From Tannerellaceae bacterium (lineage in GTDB: Bacteria > Bacteroidota > Bacteroidia > Bacteroidales > Tannerellaceae), in contig JAISDJ010000215.1 of assembly GCA_031264865.1 (NCBI GenBank), positions 1 through 50,254 of the forward strand: a DNA stretch of 50,254 bases. Direction: 5' to 3'. Made by a program: the position numbers and the translations under genes. Under the pieces are notes generated by a model. It was not told the origin of the DNA, ran no database searches, and saw nothing but the letters and a program-made list of their open reading frames with translations. The first letter of the stretch is position 1. Each line of letters starts with the position of its first letter. Shown piece after piece: positions 1 through 8,850 of the stretch.

Positions 1-1
1 A

Positions 2-391
2 AAAGAGATTTGTAAACTTGATAAATCATCCGGTTTATACAACCCCCATCTATCCTACGTATATACCTATACAGGCGATGGACTGCCGGAAAGCCGTAAA
101 ACCCTGCGTTGGGACAACAACACCCGCGAATGGAAAGAAGACGCAGTCATCGTCTACAACTACAACGACCTGCTAAGCAGCATTACCTTAGAATATGCCG
201 AATGGAACGAAGCCAAAGGCACATTCGACGCACCCAAAGAAAAAGCCGTCTACCACGTAACGAGCAACAAATGGGTATTCTCATACACGGCCTACGAAAA
301 AGAAAAACCGGAAATGAACTGGACAATCAAGGAACATTTCAACAGAGACAATCAGTTTACGGCGCAAACAACGAATCATAGTATTCGATAA
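2..391 (+). CDS. DUF3836-like secreted protein, C-terminal part (5' end outside window)
   Basis: An open frame enters from the left edge (codons begin at position 2) and stops at TAA 389-391, giving about 129 residues. It reads as repeated beta-strand units with Trp-Asn/Asp turns (LRWDNNTREWKED, YAEWNEAKGTF, VTSNKWVFSYTAYEKEK). That pattern is typical of DUF3836-like proteins of Bacteroidales, which are secreted and of unknown function. The family call is from recall of this pattern. Codon use favours C-ending codons (AAC, GCC, TAC) more than the genes to its right. Its last 35 bases overlap the 3' end of the convergent phosphatase gene. No ATG start is visible, so the N-terminus and signal peptide lie outside the window. 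Confidence 0.6.
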   Translation, partial: KEICKLDKSSGLYNPHLSYVYTYTGDGLPESRKTLRWDNNTREWKEDAVIVYNYNDLLSSITLEYAEWNEAKGTFDAPKEKAVYHVTSNKWVFSYTAYEKEKPEMNWTIKEHFNRDNQFTAQTTNHSIR

Positions 392-1652
392 CGTCATTCC
401 AATGATAGTACGGAAGTGTATTGCTTTTTACAAGAGGAACAAGTATGTCATTTTCATTGTGCAGAAATTTTACAAGAATATCCTCTGAATCTTCTTTCCT
501 GAAAAATACAATCTGTATATTACCGGCCATGGGAGCGACCTTAAAATCGCTCCAGGCTTTGTAATATTCTGATGGCTCCGAAATGCTGTTATAACAGTCT
601 TGCAAATGCAAAAGCATGGCTAAGGGTATAATATTCCCGTCATGACCAAAACGGAAAAAAGCGCCCTTGCCTTTCGTTTCAATGACATGATGGGCGCTTT
701 CGATTATATTTTTCAAAAGAGGCTTGGCATTTTCCATCATAATACCACCATTTTCCGTTGCATTGGCGTATTGGACATACAGACTATAGTTTTTACATTG
801 CCATAGGTCGAAAAGTTCTTCTTTTTCAAACAGGTCGTATAATGAAATTTCCGTCTGTATATTCTGGACGTTGCTTGCAACATTGTATAATTCCCATAAC
901 AGCGTATCTGCATTTATGCTCTCTTTCAGATAAATACTGTCGGAGAACAATGTTTTCATCATCCTATCCGGACGAACATGCTCTCTTTCGAATCGATTGT
1001 ATTTTTCTTTCCATGTATCGAGAGCATATCTGAAATGTACGGCTTGTGGCGTATGGTAATTCAGGTAATCCATATGCCGTGGATCAGCGTCTTGCGATAC
1101 AGACAGGCCGGGGTTTAGTTCTTTCAAACGCTCGCATAAGATTTCCATGCTCTGGATACAGCGTCCTATGGTGGTTGATACGGCTGTTATGTGTGCATTA
1201 TTGGCAAAGACTTCCGGATATTGCTTATACATCCTCTCTGCTATCCCTTTTTGCTGTGCTATGCCCAGCGGTGTTAATTCTCCGCCATGTCCTTCTGCTT
1301 CCTGCCATATTGTTCTTAATCGTCTGTACACATCTTTCCCCAATGTGGTTAACGCTTTGCAAGAATCAGCTTCCTGGAAAATATCCAGTAAGTGCTTGTA
1401 TTCACTGTCTCCGACAAGATAACGGGATCCATGACGTCCGAAATGACTGATGTAAAATGGCTTGTATCCTTCCGGGGCAGGTGTTTTTAGGATCGTATGC
1501 TGAAAAGGATATGCGTAATTGACTCCACCGGATTTTTCCGGCGTATCGGATATTTCCTGCATGGATGCTTGCCCCGATACGCCTACTATATTAAAAACCA
1601 ATAAGAAAACCAATAAAAAACGGCATTTGTTTAGGAGAATTGGTATCATCAT
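357..1652 (-). CDS. Histidine acid phosphatase (HP2 clan, phytase/MINPP-like), secreted
   Basis: A 431-residue protein with an N-terminal hydrophobic signal segment (about residues 10-28, then Gly-Gln-Ala). The RHGSR motif at residues 73-77 carries the phosphohistidine nucleophile. A GHD motif at 336-338 supplies the second catalytic His and the acid Asp of the branch-2 histidine phosphatase family. Known members hydrolyse phosphomonoesters including phytate and other inositol phosphates. Eukaryotic-type MINPPs usually carry HAE where this protein has GHD, so it is nearer to acid phosphatases and AppA-type phytases in that motif. It starts 13 bases after the upstream SusD stop, so it is almost certainly the last gene of a SusC-SusD-phosphatase operon. 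It probably acts in the periplasm or at the cell surface on the imported ligand. The substrate is inferred, not shown. Confidence 0.85.
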   Translation of the reverse strand: MMIPILLNKCRFLLVFLLVFNIVGVSGQASMQEISDTPEKSGGVNYAYPFQHTILKTPAPEGYKPFYISHFGRHGSRYLVGDSEYKHLLDIFQEADSCKALTTLGKDVYRRLRTIWQEAEGHGGELTPLGIAQQKGIAERMYKQYPEVFANNAHITAVSTTIGRCIQSMEILCERLKELNPGLSVSQDADPRHMDYLNYHTPQAVHFRYALDTWKEKYNRFEREHVRPDRMMKTLFSDSIYLKESINADTLLWELYNVASNVQNIQTEISLYDLFEKEELFDLWQCKNYSLYVQYANATENGGIMMENAKPLLKNIIESAHHVIETKGKGAFFRFGHDGNIIPLAMLLHLQDCYNSISEPSEYYKAWSDFKVAPMAGNIQIVFFRKEDSEDILVKFLHNENDILVPLVKSNTLPYYHWNDVIEYYDSLFAP

Positions 1653-1665
1653 TTTATGACATGGT

Positions 1666-3342
1666 TTATTTAAAATCTTGATTTTGTACCAGATATGGAT
1701 TCACTGTAAATTCTTCTTGTGGAATAGGATACAGTTTGTATTTATCATCCACGTCCTTACCTATATAATTGCCGGCTTTTCCGTCGCTGCCTTTCCAGTC
1801 CCAGTTGTATCCTTTTGTAAACTTTTCGAAACGGATCAGGTCGGTACGGCGTATCAATTCGGTATGCAGTTCCCTTGCCCGTTCGTCGAGTATGAAATCG
1901 AGGGTTAATTGTGTGTCTGAAATGCGTCCTGATAATCCGTTACCATACGCTCCCGACAGATAAGCCCGGTCGCGTACTTCATTTACATACGCCAAGGCAT
2001 CGGCGCGACTTCCGCTTGCTCCGCGTAAAATGGCTTCGGCGGCCATCAGATAAGCGTCGGCAGTACGGAACATCGGGAAGTCGATAGATACATACTTTAT
2101 GCCGCCGGGGGCAAGCGGGTTGCGGTCTTTCGTCATATTCCGCCATTTCAGGCAGACATAACCGTTATTGAAGTCGTTTTGAAAGTCTTTTTCGTCTACC
2201 CACGTATTTTTGGTATGTTCTACGGTATAGAATTGTGCCCTTTTGTCTTTTTTATTGTCGCCCCACGGATCATTCTCGTCAAAAAGTTGGTCATCCGGAT
2301 CAAACATATCAACGAGTTGTGTTTTCACACGAGCATTTCCCCAGGAATCTGTCATTCCGGTATAAGCGCTCATTTTTCCATCAGACAGGGCTTTAATCAG
2401 GAAATTTGTTCCGGCACTGTTTGGGGTATTCTCTACATCCTGCGGCATCGACCAGATAATCTCTTTACATGTATGGTTGTCTGCCAGGAAGATATGCCGA
2501 TAATCGGTAGCCAACGGATATTTTCTGCTGTCAATAATCTTTCTGGCATATTGATAGGCCTTTTCGTATTCACTTTTGCCTACCCAGGATGCTGCATTTA
2601 GGTAAATGCGGGATAATAGAAACCATGCAGCTACCTGGTCAATACGTCCATATTCGTTTTCGCCCGGCGCCTTCAATTCCTCAACAACAGCTTCTGTTTC
2701 CGCAACGGCGTAATTGTAAATTTCCTCACGCGATTTTTGATGAGGGATTGTTCCCGGCATCATTGTTTCGTCAACAAATGGCGTTGAACCGAACAGGTCG
2801 CAGAGCATACTGTAACAATAAGCGCGGATAAAGCGGGCTTCTGCCCGGTAGTAGGGCGCTTCGTTTTTCATTTTTTCGTATAATCCTCTACTCATCAGTT
2901 TTTCGTCGGTTATTTCTCGTAGAAATTCGTTGCAATAATTGATGGTCATATACAAACGATAATAAGAATAGCGGGTGATCTGCGTACCTGGATGCCAGCA
3001 CAAAAACAACAGATCTCTGCTTCCTTGCGAACTGCCCGAATGTAAAGCTATTTCATCGGAAGTGCAATTTTGCAGGTAAAATACGGCCCGTGTATAACCG
3101 CTGTATCCGGTATCCATACCGTTTAAGTCGCCATCGCTGTCGGAACCTTTTTGCGCATTATTAATCAGAGAACCGTAACATTTCGCCAATACGCCTTTGT
3201 AAGCTTCTGCAGAAATATATACTTTATCACTTGTCAGCACATGTTCATTAAGCGGCATTGTGTTCAGGTCGTCCAGACAAGAGCTGAACAGAACAAGAGT
3301 AGAAGCGACTATGAATGATGATATAATTGATTTTGTTTTCAT
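1666..3342 (-). CDS. SusD/RagB family outer-membrane nutrient-binding lipoprotein
   Basis: A 558-residue protein with a lipoprotein signal ending LFSSC (Cys22 as lipidation site), followed by LDDLNTMPLNEHV, the usual start of SusD mature chains. TPR-like helices occupy the N-terminal half (for example YYRAEARFIRAYCYSMLCDLFG). The C-terminal region has FPMFRTADAYLMAAEAILR and ERARELHTELIRRTDLIRF, both classic SusD/RagB motifs. It lies 10 bases after the SusC-like gene and 13 bases before the phosphatase, so it is co-transcribed with both. SusD proteins cap the paired TonB-dependent channel and bind the ligand at the cell surface. With a phosphatase as the only enzyme in the operon, the ligand may be a phosphate ester rather than a neutral glycan. 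This is an inference from context. Confidence 0.92.
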   Translation of the reverse strand: MKTKSIISSFIVASTLVLFSSCLDDLNTMPLNEHVLTSDKVYISAEAYKGVLAKCYGSLINNAQKGSDSDGDLNGMDTGYSGYTRAVFYLQNCTSDEIALHSGSSQGSRDLLFLCWHPGTQITRYSYYRLYMTINYCNEFLREITDEKLMSRGLYEKMKNEAPYYRAEARFIRAYCYSMLCDLFGSTPFVDETMMPGTIPHQKSREEIYNYAVAETEAVVEELKAPGENEYGRIDQVAAWFLLSRIYLNAASWVGKSEYEKAYQYARKIIDSRKYPLATDYRHIFLADNHTCKEIIWSMPQDVENTPNSAGTNFLIKALSDGKMSAYTGMTDSWGNARVKTQLVDMFDPDDQLFDENDPWGDNKKDKRAQFYTVEHTKNTWVDEKDFQNDFNNGYVCLKWRNMTKDRNPLAPGGIKYVSIDFPMFRTADAYLMAAEAILRGASGSRADALAYVNEVRDRAYLSGAYGNGLSGRISDTQLTLDFILDERARELHTELIRRTDLIRFEKFTKGYNWDWKGSDGKAGNYIGKDVDDKYKLYPIPQEEFTVNPYLVQNQDFK

Positions 3343-3352
3343 GACTGTAATA

Positions 3353-6304
3353 TTAAAAGTTTAAATGGAGAGAAAGCGTATAGGTTCTTGGTCGTTGATA
3401 AATAGAATTGTCAATACCATTATATATTTCGGGGTCAACACCCGAATATTTGGTTATCGTAACTATATTTTGTGCGCTAAGGGCTAATCGCAATGAATTG
3501 GATGCGCTCCACAATTTCCGGAAAGTATATCCGAGCGTTATATTGTCGATTTTAAAGAAAGCGCCATTTTCCAAAAAGTGATCCGAGAAGATCTGTTCTT
3601 GAGTAAAACCCCTCTCCATGGCGGTTCTTGATATGTTGTTCGATACTTTTTGAGCGTCTACCAATTGGTTTAATGATTGCTTGGCTTCCTGATAGTTGAA
3701 CACATAGTTGCCGGAACTGCCGTGTCCGTTTATTCCCAAATCCCATTGCTTGTACATCAGGCGGGTAGACAGGCCGTAATAATAGGGCGCTCTCGAGCTT
3801 TTTCCGGTGATGTATTTGTTTGCGTCGCTATTTACAGTGGTTATAGCTCCGTCTGGGGCAATATAGTTTCCTTCCAGAGGCTTGCCATCGTCGGCGTATG
3901 CTTGTTTGAGTAAAAAGAAGGTATTCGGCAGTTCGCCTACTTTATGTATTTGGAGGTTGTTACGGCTTACGCCACCGGCGTTTACCCAACTCGTTTCGGT
4001 ATCGATGGTATTCAGCTTGGTAATTTTCGATACGCTATACGTAAAGTTGCTACTGAGCGACCATTCCCAATCCGGCGTTTTAACAGGTACAAGGTTCAAA
4101 CCTAATTCAACGCCGTTTCCTTCCATATTACCGATATTGGTGGCAAAACTGTTTGTAAAATTGCTTCCTGCGGGAACAAATATGTCATTCAGCAGATCAG
4201 TAGTATACCGTTTGAACACATCAATCGTTCCGGCAATGCGATTATTCAAAAAGCCGTAATCAATGCCCACGTTATAGGTAGTTGTAGTTTCCCATTTGAT
4301 ATTAGGATCGTATCCATTAGGGCGATACATGCTGACCCATTCGTTACCAAAGAGATAACGCGCATCATTGGTTGAAATGGTATACGTTCCCAGATACGGA
4401 TGGTAATCTCCGATAGCCTGTTGTCCGGTTTGTCCGTAGCTGGCACGAAGTTTCAGATCGGACAATCCGTTGATATTTTTAAAGAATTTCTCTTCCGTCA
4501 GACGGTAAGCTATGGCCACCGAAGGGAAATACCCCCAATGATTCTGAGGCGCAAAACGAGATGTGGCATCGGCCCTCAGTGTAGCTGTCAGCAGTAATTT
4601 CTGGGCAAATGAATAATTAAAACGTCCAAAGAAGGAGAGGAGATACAAGTGGTCTTCATCTGGGATAGAATTATCCGGTACATCTTTTACAATAGTCTCC
4701 GATTCGGTATGAAACCAAAAACGCTGCCATTCGTAACCAGCCATCACATTGATATGATTTTTACTGTTCATGTCTTTACTATAATTAGCCACTGCGTTAA
4801 ACAAATAATTTTTATTGTCGCTCTCCGACCAGTAGGCTTTGCTGCGTCCGTCATTTCTGTTGCCGGTGTACATAGACGGCGCTTTGTCGGGTGTATTTTC
4901 TTCGTACCGACTGTTGCGAATGTCATAGCCCAAACTGATTTTGAGGTTCAAGTCTTCCAATCCGTGTATTTTATAGCCGATGGCAAAATTACCGATGGAA
5001 CGTTTTGTAACATCCGATCTGTCTGTCAATACAAGATCCGACACAGGATTGGTGGCTGCGAGCGTAACAGGTTTATCCCCATTCATCCACATATAGTAAC
5101 CAAGTCCCATATCATCGGGATAGATTTGATAGATGGGGCGCGTCGGGTCGAAGAAAATTGCCGATCCGATATCGTCGGAAGAAGCGGGATGGCTACGTTC
5201 TATAATACCTTTTATATTAATATCAAGCGTTAAATGGTTGTCGAAAAATTGAGGAGACAAGGCTATATCGCCGTTAAAACGCTCGTAATTATTGGCCTTT
5301 AGCGTACCATTCTGATTCAGGTATCCTGCCGAAACGCGGTAAGGAATGTTTTGGGTATTACCGGATACTGATAAATTATGGTCCATTCCCAGTCCGGTAC
5401 GGAAAATTTCTTTTTGCCAATCGGTAGAAGCTGTACCCAACTCAAATCCCTCAGGGATATTGGCTTTTTCTACAAGCGCTTTCCGGTATTCGTCGGCAGA
5501 CAACACATCGTAATAACCGGGCAATTGTGTTACCGTATAATTTGATGAATAATTGATACGTGGCTTTGAAGCGGTTGAACTTCCTTTTTTGGTCGTGATG
5601 ATCACCACGCCATTGGATGCCCGTGAACCATAAATAGCAGTTGCCGAAGCGTCTTTAAGGACAGTAAAGGTTTCAATATCGTTAGGATTGATTGAGCTGA
5701 GCGGCGCGCTGTTGGCAACAGGGATCCCGTCAATCACAATCAATGGATCGTTTGTTGCGGAAAGTGATGCTCCCATACGAATGCGTATCGTACCTGTACT
5801 ACCGGGCGATCCATCACCGGGAATCACATTTACCCCTGCGACTTTACCAATTAAGGCGTCTTGTGCGGTTACTTGCATACCTTTATTCAATTCGTCCGGC
5901 TTAATAGTTGACAGGGAGCCTGTAATATCTCCTTTTTTTACCTGTCCGTAACCAATGACAACTATTTCATCCAGCAATTGCTGATCTTCTTCCAGTATTA
6001 CATTCATTTGTGTCTTTGAATTTATAGCAACCGCTTGGGTTATAAAACCCAAAAACGAAATAATTAACGTCCCGTTTTCAGGCGCGCTTAATTGAAAATG
6101 ACCATCCATGTCGGTTGCCGTACCATTATTTGTACCTTTCACAACAACGGATGCGCCTGAAACAGGTTCTCCGAAAGAATCTTTTACAAGTCCGCCAACC
6201 GAAATAGTTTTCCCACTCTGGGCGTTCAGAGCAATAAAGTGGAATATTCCCGCCAGAACAAAAAAGAATATTCGCTTTTGACTTTTAATCAATTGTAATT
6301 TCAT
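3353..6304 (-). CDS. SusC/RagA family TonB-linked outer-membrane channel
   Basis: A 983-residue protein with a signal peptide (FVLAGIFHFIALNAQ), then a carboxypeptidase-regulatory-like domain (about 33-118, GLVKDSFGEPVSGASVVVKG). A TonB plug domain follows, with LLDEIVVIGYGQVKKGDITG and the SusC signature AIYGSRASNGVVIITTKKG. The rest is a large beta barrel closing in the aromatic C-terminal strand TLSLHLNF. It is an active outer-membrane importer powered by TonB-ExbBD. It is the first gene of the operon with SusD and the HP2 phosphatase. A perfect TAnnTTTG box lies just upstream on the minus strand. It is about the short end of usual SusC length (950-1100). Confidence 0.93.
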   Translation of the reverse strand: MKLQLIKSQKRIFFFVLAGIFHFIALNAQSGKTISVGGLVKDSFGEPVSGASVVVKGTNNGTATDMDGHFQLSAPENGTLIISFLGFITQAVAINSKTQMNVILEEDQQLLDEIVVIGYGQVKKGDITGSLSTIKPDELNKGMQVTAQDALIGKVAGVNVIPGDGSPGSTGTIRIRMGASLSATNDPLIVIDGIPVANSAPLSSINPNDIETFTVLKDASATAIYGSRASNGVVIITTKKGSSTASKPRINYSSNYTVTQLPGYYDVLSADEYRKALVEKANIPEGFELGTASTDWQKEIFRTGLGMDHNLSVSGNTQNIPYRVSAGYLNQNGTLKANNYERFNGDIALSPQFFDNHLTLDINIKGIIERSHPASSDDIGSAIFFDPTRPIYQIYPDDMGLGYYMWMNGDKPVTLAATNPVSDLVLTDRSDVTKRSIGNFAIGYKIHGLEDLNLKISLGYDIRNSRYEENTPDKAPSMYTGNRNDGRSKAYWSESDNKNYLFNAVANYSKDMNSKNHINVMAGYEWQRFWFHTESETIVKDVPDNSIPDEDHLYLLSFFGRFNYSFAQKLLLTATLRADATSRFAPQNHWGYFPSVAIAYRLTEEKFFKNINGLSDLKLRASYGQTGQQAIGDYHPYLGTYTISTNDARYLFGNEWVSMYRPNGYDPNIKWETTTTYNVGIDYGFLNNRIAGTIDVFKRYTTDLLNDIFVPAGSNFTNSFATNIGNMEGNGVELGLNLVPVKTPDWEWSLSSNFTYSVSKITKLNTIDTETSWVNAGGVSRNNLQIHKVGELPNTFFLLKQAYADDGKPLEGNYIAPDGAITTVNSDANKYITGKSSRAPYYYGLSTRLMYKQWDLGINGHGSSGNYVFNYQEAKQSLNQLVDAQKVSNNISRTAMERGFTQEQIFSDHFLENGAFFKIDNITLGYTFRKLWSASNSLRLALSAQNIVTITKYSGVDPEIYNGIDNSIYQRPRTYTLSLHLNF

Positions 6305-6328
6305 GAATATATTAATTTAAGTTTTGTA

Positions 6329-6336
6329 CAAAAGTA
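6329..6336 (-). promoter_or_regulatory. Candidate -7 promoter element of the SusC/SusD/phosphatase operon
   Basis: TACTTTTG on the minus strand matches the Bacteroides primary-sigma -7 consensus TAnnTTTG exactly, 25 bases upstream of the SusC start codon. No convincing TTTG -33 partner is visible. Confidence 0.5.
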
Positions 6337-6490
6337 TCGGTTACCTATGTTGAATTGTTCGGATGGGTAGATTAATAAAGTAGATATAAAATCCTATCGA
6401 ACAACATATAACTAATTGTATATGTATTATTTAATAAATGCGATAAGGTGTAAGATAAGTAGATTGGATTGTTTGATAGAGGAGAGCTGT

Positions 6491-8110
6491 TTATTTACCA
6501 ATTTGTTGCATGGCAGCGGAAAACTCATCTTTCGAAACAAGAAGTTTACTCCGGATCTTCAATTTATAGTTATATACGGTCTGTGGCGAATAATGTAGAA
6601 AAGAGGCAATCTTGCTGCTATCAGTAATCCCCAAACGCATCAGGGCGAATATACGGAGTTCGGGCGTTAGTATATCGCCGGCTCTGGGTACAATTTTGCC
6701 TTCTTCTTTGAGTAAAGCGTTAAATTCATCAATAAAATTTGGATAGACATTCAAAAAGATAGCGTCGAAATGACCGAAAAATTCTTTCAACTCATCAGGG
6801 ACCAAAGTTGAACCTGTCATTTTCCGGGCTTCTTCTATCCGGCTTGCTACCAGATTACGATTCAGATTGATCCGGTAAGATTCCATCTTATTGATGTAAG
6901 TAGAACACAGATTGAATACGGAACCAATGTATTCTTCCTTGACGTGGTTCGACTCGGATAGTTTTTTGTTTAATTCGTCCAGAACTCCATTCATTTGTTT
7001 CATGTCTTCATACATATTTTTAATGGATTTCTTTGCAGACGAAAGTTTTTTCAATTGTCTCCATATAAATGTGATGCTGGCTATTAAGACGAAAGAAAGA
7101 ACGGAAATCAGGATCAGGTATTTGAGTAGTTTTTCCTTTTCCTGTTTTATTTTCTTATCATACGCTGCGGTAATAATAGGCAATGTTTCCGATATTTCTA
7201 ATATCCTGAAGCGGGCTCCGCAAAAAGAAGCGTCTTCCATTGAACATTTTATGTAATTATAGGCTCGGTTAATATCGCCTTCCTGATACAACAGTATTGC
7301 TAGTTCTCTCAGAGCAATGTGGCTTTTTACAGCTTTCCTCAAATCAGAAATTGCCGATACTGCCAAGTATTGTTTTTCTTTTTCAAGATCGCCTTTTTTC
7401 TTATAAATATCAGATAATTCGTAGGCGATGGTTCCCATTTGAGATTCATCATTTTCATATTCCATGAAGCATTGATTCATTAGTTGTAAGGCTTCATCAT
7501 ACCTTCCCTGTTCGATCAGTTTTCCGTTTTTTACCAAATTATATCCCAATGTATTTTCTTCAATATTTTGCAATATGGAATCTTTGTATTGGCTGATTAA
7601 CTGATCATAACGGCTTTTCTCCTTTGGCGACATGGAATTAGCAGACATCAGGGAATACAGCGAGTGGTAAAGATGAAAATAATACGACCACTGTTGTATG
7701 TCTAACTTTTGACGGTCGATTTTGTCGGTAATATCAAGGGATTCTTTATACATTCCCATAATACCCAGTATTTCTGCGGTATTCATTTCCGCAATATAGA
7801 TCAATTGTTGATTTTGCAACTCCTCTGCTATCATGCGTTCCTTCTCGGTAATCGATAGCGCGGAGTTCATATTGTAATGCCTGTATTCCCTATAAAGTTT
7901 TTGATAAATACGATACCGTTGTTCGAGGCCGGCTTCAACATTCAGCAATGTTCTCAGACTGTCAATCCGGTATTCTCTTTTTTCGGCATACAGAGACTTT
8001 TCTTTTATCGTTTTATCTAGTACAAGCAATAAAGAATCAGACCGTTTCTGTGTAGCGAAAACGGTAAAAAATTGAAACAAAAGAAATATTAAAAATATCA
8101 ACCTGTACAT
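6491..8110 (-). CDS. DUF6377-type membrane regulator (TPR sensor, TM helix, LuxR-like HTH)
   Basis: A protein of about 539 residues from the ATG at 8108-8110. The frame extends five codons further to a TTG, but only the ATG puts a signal segment (MYRLIFLIFLLFQFFTVFA) at the N-terminus. Helical TPR-like repeats fill roughly residues 30-310. A transmembrane helix (YLILISVLSFVLIASITFIW, about 320-340) and a coiled coil follow. The C-terminus carries a LuxR-like helix-turn-helix (LTPELRIFALMRLGITDSSKIASFLHYSPQTVYNY, about 480-520, split here as one motif region). This architecture matches DUF6377 proteins of Bacteroidetes, commonly found beside SusC/SusD genes and thought to regulate them. It reads in the same direction as the SusC operon, 186 bases ahead of it, so it is the obvious candidate regulator. 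The sensed signal is unknown. Confidence 0.85.
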   Translation of the reverse strand: MYRLIFLIFLLFQFFTVFATQKRSDSLLLVLDKTIKEKSLYAEKREYRIDSLRTLLNVEAGLEQRYRIYQKLYREYRHYNMNSALSITEKERMIAEELQNQQLIYIAEMNTAEILGIMGMYKESLDITDKIDRQKLDIQQWSYYFHLYHSLYSLMSANSMSPKEKSRYDQLISQYKDSILQNIEENTLGYNLVKNGKLIEQGRYDEALQLMNQCFMEYENDESQMGTIAYELSDIYKKKGDLEKEKQYLAVSAISDLRKAVKSHIALRELAILLYQEGDINRAYNYIKCSMEDASFCGARFRILEISETLPIITAAYDKKIKQEKEKLLKYLILISVLSFVLIASITFIWRQLKKLSSAKKSIKNMYEDMKQMNGVLDELNKKLSESNHVKEEYIGSVFNLCSTYINKMESYRINLNRNLVASRIEEARKMTGSTLVPDELKEFFGHFDAIFLNVYPNFIDEFNALLKEEGKIVPRAGDILTPELRIFALMRLGITDSSKIASFLHYSPQTVYNYKLKIRSKLLVSKDEFSAAMQQIGK

Positions 8111-8142
8111 TTCTCCAATATGCAAATGAAAGGTTTGCTATG

Positions 8143-8150
8143 CAAAAGTA
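8143..8150 (-). promoter_or_regulatory. Candidate -7 promoter element of the DUF6377 regulator
   Basis: TACTTTTG on the minus strand is a full match to TAnnTTTG, 33 bases upstream of the chosen ATG. No clear -33 box is seen at the usual spacing. Confidence 0.45.
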
Positions 8151-8210
8151 ATATTTTTCAAAGTTATATAATACTCTTAGCTTATGCTTTGGCAGCGTAA
8201 AAAGGGAGAA

Positions 8211-8717
8211 TTAATGATATATATTATATAATTTTACCTGATTGAACAATTCAATCTGTTTTTCGATGTTATTTTTATTCTTTTTTACAGACACTTCAAA
8301 AGAACTTACATCTTCAGTGTCTACTATGGACAGGGCGACTTCCAATATGTGTTCCATTTCCTTTGCAGCGTCGGCTAACCTCATAGATTTATCTTTAACT
8401 CTTTGTTTCAGATATTTTTCCAGTTTATGAGTTGAATAATATAAATTCGGTTTAAGAACAATTGTACGCATCATAGGATCGCCGGGAATAACATCTTCTT
8501 TGGTTATATAATACTTGTCGACCAATTTTTTCAAACATGCAACCCTTTTTCCAAAATCATGCTCAGAAACCTTTTTTATCAACTGTTCATCAAAAGATTC
8601 GGGAATAGCAGATAAAAATTCCCATTTCGGATCATTGTATGCAAGATAAGTCTGCGCTGATAAATTAATAAAGGTATGGAATGTGAAGATAAGAACAATC
8701 AGTATTTTTACTTTCAT
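8211..8717 (-). CDS. Small secreted/periplasmic protein of unknown function
   Basis: A 168-residue protein with a clear signal peptide (MKVKILIVLIFTFHTFINLSAQ, cleavage expected after Ala-Gln). The mature part is mostly alpha-helical and lysine-rich, with heptad-like stretches (LEKYLKQRVKDKSMRLADAAKEME). I do not recognise a family. It lies downstream of an orphan SusC/SusD pair but is separated from it by a good intrinsic terminator (8811-8839), and it has its own TAnnTTTG box (8743-8750). It is therefore probably a separate transcript. No cysteine pairs, metal motifs or catalytic signatures stand out. The coding call rests on the signal peptide, normal length, AT-rich codon use like the neighbours, and a good promoter. 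Confidence 0.7.
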   Translation of the reverse strand: MKVKILIVLIFTFHTFINLSAQTYLAYNDPKWEFLSAIPESFDEQLIKKVSEHDFGKRVACLKKLVDKYYITKEDVIPGDPMMRTIVLKPNLYYSTHKLEKYLKQRVKDKSMRLADAAKEMEHILEVALSIVDTEDVSSFEVSVKKNKNNIEKQIELFNQVKLYNIYH

Positions 8718-8742
8718 ATATATTTTACTTTTAATTATTTGG

Positions 8743-8750
8743 CAAAAGTA
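8743..8750 (-). promoter_or_regulatory. Candidate -7 promoter element of the 168-residue secreted protein
   Basis: TACTTTTG on the minus strand is a full TAnnTTTG match, 26 bases upstream of the ATG and downstream of the preceding operon's terminator. Confidence 0.5.
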
Positions 8751-8810
8751 CAGAGTCCATGTTTCTTTGTTACTAATAAAACGTTACGTTTCTGTTATTT
8801 TATAAAATAA

Positions 8811-8839
8811 AAAAGACCCGGACGAATCCAAGGCCTTTT
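8811..8839 (-). terminator. Intrinsic terminator of the orphan SusC/SusD operon
   Basis: Read on the minus strand, AAAAGGCC pairs with GGTCTTTT. An inner GGA-TTCG-TCC tetraloop stem sits inside, and the hairpin is followed by a T-rich tail (TTTTATTTTAT). It lies 12-40 bases past the SusD stop codon. Confidence 0.75.
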
Positions 8840-8850
8840 GTTCTTTCATT

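Noticed and set aside
4649-5233. 194-codon plus-strand ORF inside the SusC gene
   Set aside because: Antisense shadow of a strongly supported SusC gene; no domain resemblance.
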